NCBI GenBank assembly: GCA_905480065.1
Contig: CAJQOV010000206.1
Span: 1-8,491 of the forward strand
Length of the DNA stretch: 8,491 nucleotides
Origin: an uncultured Gammaproteobacteria bacterium
Lineage (GTDB): Bacteria; Pseudomonadota; Gammaproteobacteria; UBA9214
Direction: 5' to 3'
The notes under the pieces are model-generated. The model worked only from the letters and a program-made list of their open reading frames with translations. It did no database searches and was not told where the DNA came from. The translations under genes and the position numbers were made by a program. Positions 6,591 through 8,491 of this stretch are shown here, piece by piece. Every line of letters begins with the position of its first letter. Position 1 is the first letter of the stretch.

Positions 6591-7571
6591 GTGCAGGCAG
6601 CATCGATACCGCACGCGCATCTCTCGGGTCTCAAATGGCATCTGTGCAGTGTTGCACGACGGGGCCGGAGAGCAATCTGCAGCAAAATCTATCGGGACAG
6701 AAACAGTGACCCGCGCCGGAGTATCATTGTTGCCGGGACAGCGCGTAGCGGCACGACCTGGCTGGGTGAACTCATTGCGTCCCAGATGCGCTGTCGTTTG
6801 ATGTTCGAGCCATTTCATACAGGGCTGGTCAGTGACTTCGCGCAATTCAATTACTTCCAGTACATGCGGCCTGGGCAGGAAAATTCTGCATTACTTGACT
6901 ATGCATATCGTGTACTGTCAGGACAGATCCGGCACCCATGGATTGATCGGTATGTTGATACTGTGCTGCCGCGCAGGCGTGTCATAAAGGACATTCGCGC
7001 GTGCCTGTTCTTGCGCTGGATCCACGATTATTTTCCCGAGGTGCCGATGGTATTTATCATTCGACATCCCTGTGCTGTAGTCGCGTCCCGCCTCAAGCTG
7101 GACTGGGCTACAGATGGTGACATCAGGCACTTCCTTGACCAGAAACCATTGCTCGATGATTTTCTTTCTGAAAGGATGGACATCATCCAGGGAGCCACAA
7201 CCAGCGAGGAGAAACATGCTATCGTGTGGAGCGTGTCCAATCTGGTTCCCCTTCAGCAAATGCGCGATATGCCAATGCATATCGTGTTCTACGAAAACCT
7301 GCTCCTGTATCCCGGAGAAGAGATTCCGAAGCTGTTCCGCGCCATCAGGCAACCATATGATGAGTCAGTCTTCAGGTATGCACACAGGGCCTCGATGACC
7401 ACCAAGAGAAAAAGTGCGATCCTCGAAGACACGGATCCGACAACATCCTGGCGTCGGGAATTATCAGACGCCCAGATTACAAGGGTGCTCAGGATCGTCG
7501 AAGGCTTTGGCCTGGACCATCTGTACGGCGATTCGGATCTGCCTGCAGAGAAATCCACGAATCAAGGGTAG
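6591..7571 (+). CDS. Sulfotransferase, Sulfotransfer_1/3-like family
   Basis: This 326-residue PAPS-dependent sulfotransferase belongs to a different branch from its upstream neighbour. The 5'-phosphosulfate loop is AGTARSGTTWL at 48-58, the classic (P/A)RSGTTWL form. The 3'-phosphate site is FIIRHPCAVVAS at 155-166, preceded by VIKDIRACLFLRWI (131-144), an arrangement common in bacterial sulfotransferases of glycan clusters. The N-terminal 45 residues are basic and poorly conserved in appearance; no signal peptide or membrane segment is seen. The start is GTG with a good ribosome site. The gene is 51 bp after the first sulfotransferase and 7 bp before the methyltransferase, so it is probably co-transcribed. 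Having two dissimilar sulfotransferases implies sulfation at two positions or on two sugars. The acceptor is unknown. Confidence 0.92.
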   Translation: MQAASIPHAHLSGLKWHLCSVARRGRRAICSKIYRDRNSDPRRSIIVAGTARSGTTWLGELIASQMRCRLMFEPFHTGLVSDFAQFNYFQYMRPGQENSALLDYAYRVLSGQIRHPWIDRYVDTVLPRRRVIKDIRACLFLRWIHDYFPEVPMVFIIRHPCAVVASRLKLDWATDGDIRHFLDQKPLLDDFLSERMDIIQGATTSEEKHAIVWSVSNLVPLQQMRDMPMHIVFYENLLLYPGEEIPKLFRAIRQPYDESVFRYAHRASMTTKRKSAILEDTDPTTSWRRELSDAQITRVLRIVEGFGLDHLYGDSDLPAEKSTNQG

Positions 7572-7578
7572 TCATTAA

Positions 7579-8322
7579 ATGAATACCGGCAAGAAACGAT
7601 TAACGCGAAAGAGCATCTTCAATGCCCTTCGATGGGCCAAACGCGTAACACACCCGGTCGGTGGAGTAAATTTCGGGAATTTACGGCGCCTTGATCCCAT
7701 CAGTGACAACTGGGGCTTCGATCGTGGTCTTCCCATTGACCGCTACTACATTGAATCCTTCCTTGAAAAACAGGCTGGAGATATCCAGGGTAGAACGCTG
7801 GAATTCTCCAACAACGCCTATACAGCCCGTTTTGGCGGTGATCGAGTCAGTAAAAGCGATGTTTTGGACAACCAGCCAGGCAATCCGGCAGCCACGCTGG
7901 TAGCCGACCTGAGCAGGGATAACGACTTACCGGAGAATGCTTTCGATTGTGTCATTTGTACACAGACACTCCCCTTCATTTATGATCTGCGCCCCACTAT
8001 CGCGAACTTGCATCGTATCCTCAAGCCGGGCGGAATAGTGTTGGTGACACTGCCCGGCATCAGCCGAATCAGCCCACAGGACATGAAACGGACCGGCGAT
8101 TACTGGCGGTTTACAGATGCAGCCGCTCGCAGGCTATTTTCAGAATACTTCAGTGAAGAGCAGTTAAATATTAGCGTGTACGGCAATGTGCTGGCTGCAA
8201 CAGGTTTCCTGCAAGGTCTTGCCAGCCAGGAGTTGAGCCGGGACGAATTAAACCACAGGGATGATAATTTCCAGATTCTGATAACGGTTCGTGCTGTCAA
8301 GGCGAGTCCACATGGCGACTGA
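7579..8322 (+). CDS. Class I SAM-dependent methyltransferase (Methyltransf_11-like)
   Basis: This 247-residue protein resembles small class I methyltransferases found in glycan loci, probably acting on a sugar hydroxyl or terminal residue. A lead segment RRLDPISDNWGFDRGLPIDR (36-55) precedes the Rossmann core, as in other members. The SAM-loop region is GRTLEFSNNAYTARFGG (71-87), which lacks the usual GxGxG; this subfamily often has an E(V/I)GDxxYT version, so SNN here departs from it. Later motifs are good: FDCVICTQTLPFIYDL (122-137) and the motif III-like HRILKPGGIVLVTLPG (145-160). The ATG follows an in-frame TAA (7576-7578) and is preceded by AAGGG at 7564-7568. It starts 7 bp after the second sulfotransferase, and its last codons overlap the ATG of the next gene. 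The target is not known; O-methylation, including end-capping, is possible. Confidence 0.86.
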   Translation: MNTGKKRLTRKSIFNALRWAKRVTHPVGGVNFGNLRRLDPISDNWGFDRGLPIDRYYIESFLEKQAGDIQGRTLEFSNNAYTARFGGDRVSKSDVLDNQPGNPAATLVADLSRDNDLPENAFDCVICTQTLPFIYDLRPTIANLHRILKPGGIVLVTLPGISRISPQDMKRTGDYWRFTDAAARRLFSEYFSEEQLNISVYGNVLAATGFLQGLASQELSRDELNHRDDNFQILITVRAVKASPHGD

Positions 8323-8482
8323 GGAACCACCAGCACGCACCGGCTGCGTATCTGTTTCCGCGGTCCTGCTCTGTTACAACTGCGAGGACTTTATTGGCGA
8401 GGCGCTGATAGAACTCGATCCTGTGTGGTCCGCGGTAGCTGGCGAGTATGGACTGGACGATATCGACTGTCCCGTCTGTTGA
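8312..8482 (+). CDS. GT2 glycosyltransferase N-terminal fragment, apparently frameshifted
   Basis: The ATG at 8312 overlaps the methyltransferase stop by 11 bp and has AAGG (8299-8302) nine bases ahead, a convincing start. The first 32 residues include CVSVSAVLLCYNCEDFIGEAL (roughly 12-32), the first beta strand and YN motif of family 2 glycosyltransferases, which use nucleotide sugars to extend glycans. After that, similarity in this frame is lost and a TGA closes the frame at 8480-8482, giving only 56 residues where a GT2 is about 250-330. In the +1 frame from 8412 the sequence resumes as NSILC, then meets a TAG at 8436, and ends with VDASS, recalling the SDDASSD motif at about the right distance. 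So this is a broken or poorly sequenced GT2. It sits nine bases from the window end, and what follows cannot be seen. Confidence 0.55.
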   Translation: MATEEPPARTGCVSVSAVLLCYNCEDFIGEALIELDPVWSAVAGEYGLDDIDCPVC

Positions 8483-8491
8483 TGCGTCGTC

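Noticed and set aside
6918..7352. 144-codon open frame on the minus strand
   Set aside because: It is antisense to the second sulfotransferase, whose PAPS motifs support the plus strand; no domain is visible.
8430..8440. Second ops-like core (GCGGTAGC)
   Set aside because: It lies inside the damaged GT2 coding region and its flanks do not match the element.
1..8491. CRISPR array, tRNA or rRNA genes, insertion sequence or inverted-repeat ends
   Set aside because: None seen: no regularly spaced repeats, no cloverleaf-like segment in the gaps, and no transposase-like protein.

Overview
This window is part of a bacterial surface- or exopolysaccharide biosynthesis locus. It consists of two divergent gene sets separated by an AT-richer spacer of about 400 bp (2722-3124). 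The moderately GC-rich base composition, short intergenic gaps, overlapping start/stop codons and gene families suggest a proteobacterium, possibly a gammaproteobacterium. That assignment is an inference: no taxonomic marker gene is present. Both ends cut through genes, so the locus continues on both sides.

Left side, minus strand, read from 2721 towards 1: a PIG-L/LmbE-type zinc de-N-acetylase, a formyltransferase-fold protein whose GTG start overlaps the deacetylase stop, and a GT4 glycosyltransferase that runs off the left edge. The spacing (4-bp overlap, then 2 bp) indicates one transcript. A deacetylase feeding a formyltransferase would be a natural way to replace an N-acetyl group on an amino sugar by N-formyl. 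However, the formyltransferase lacks the usual catalytic Asn.

Right side, plus strand, from 3125: a Wzx/PST-type polysaccharide flippase, a NodB-like (CE4) polysaccharide deacetylase, two dissimilar sulfotransferases (one Sulfotransfer_2/HS2ST-like, one Sulfotransfer_1/3-like), a class I SAM methyltransferase, and the start of a GT2 glycosyltransferase. The GT2 is interrupted within about 35 codons by what looks like a frameshift plus a stop. A plausible sigma70 promoter lies just upstream of the flippase.

Taken together, the locus would build a lipid-linked oligosaccharide in the cytoplasm (GT4, GT2), tailor it (deacetylation by two unrelated folds, possible formylation, sulfation, methylation) and flip it across the inner membrane. 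The tailoring enzymes show no signal peptides, which fits modification before export. The most interesting hypotheses are a CE4 deacetylase plus sulfotransferase module resembling a split version of animal heparan N-deacetylase/N-sulfotransferase, and the deacetylase/formyltransferase pair. No PAPS-synthesis or polymerase gene is in the window.
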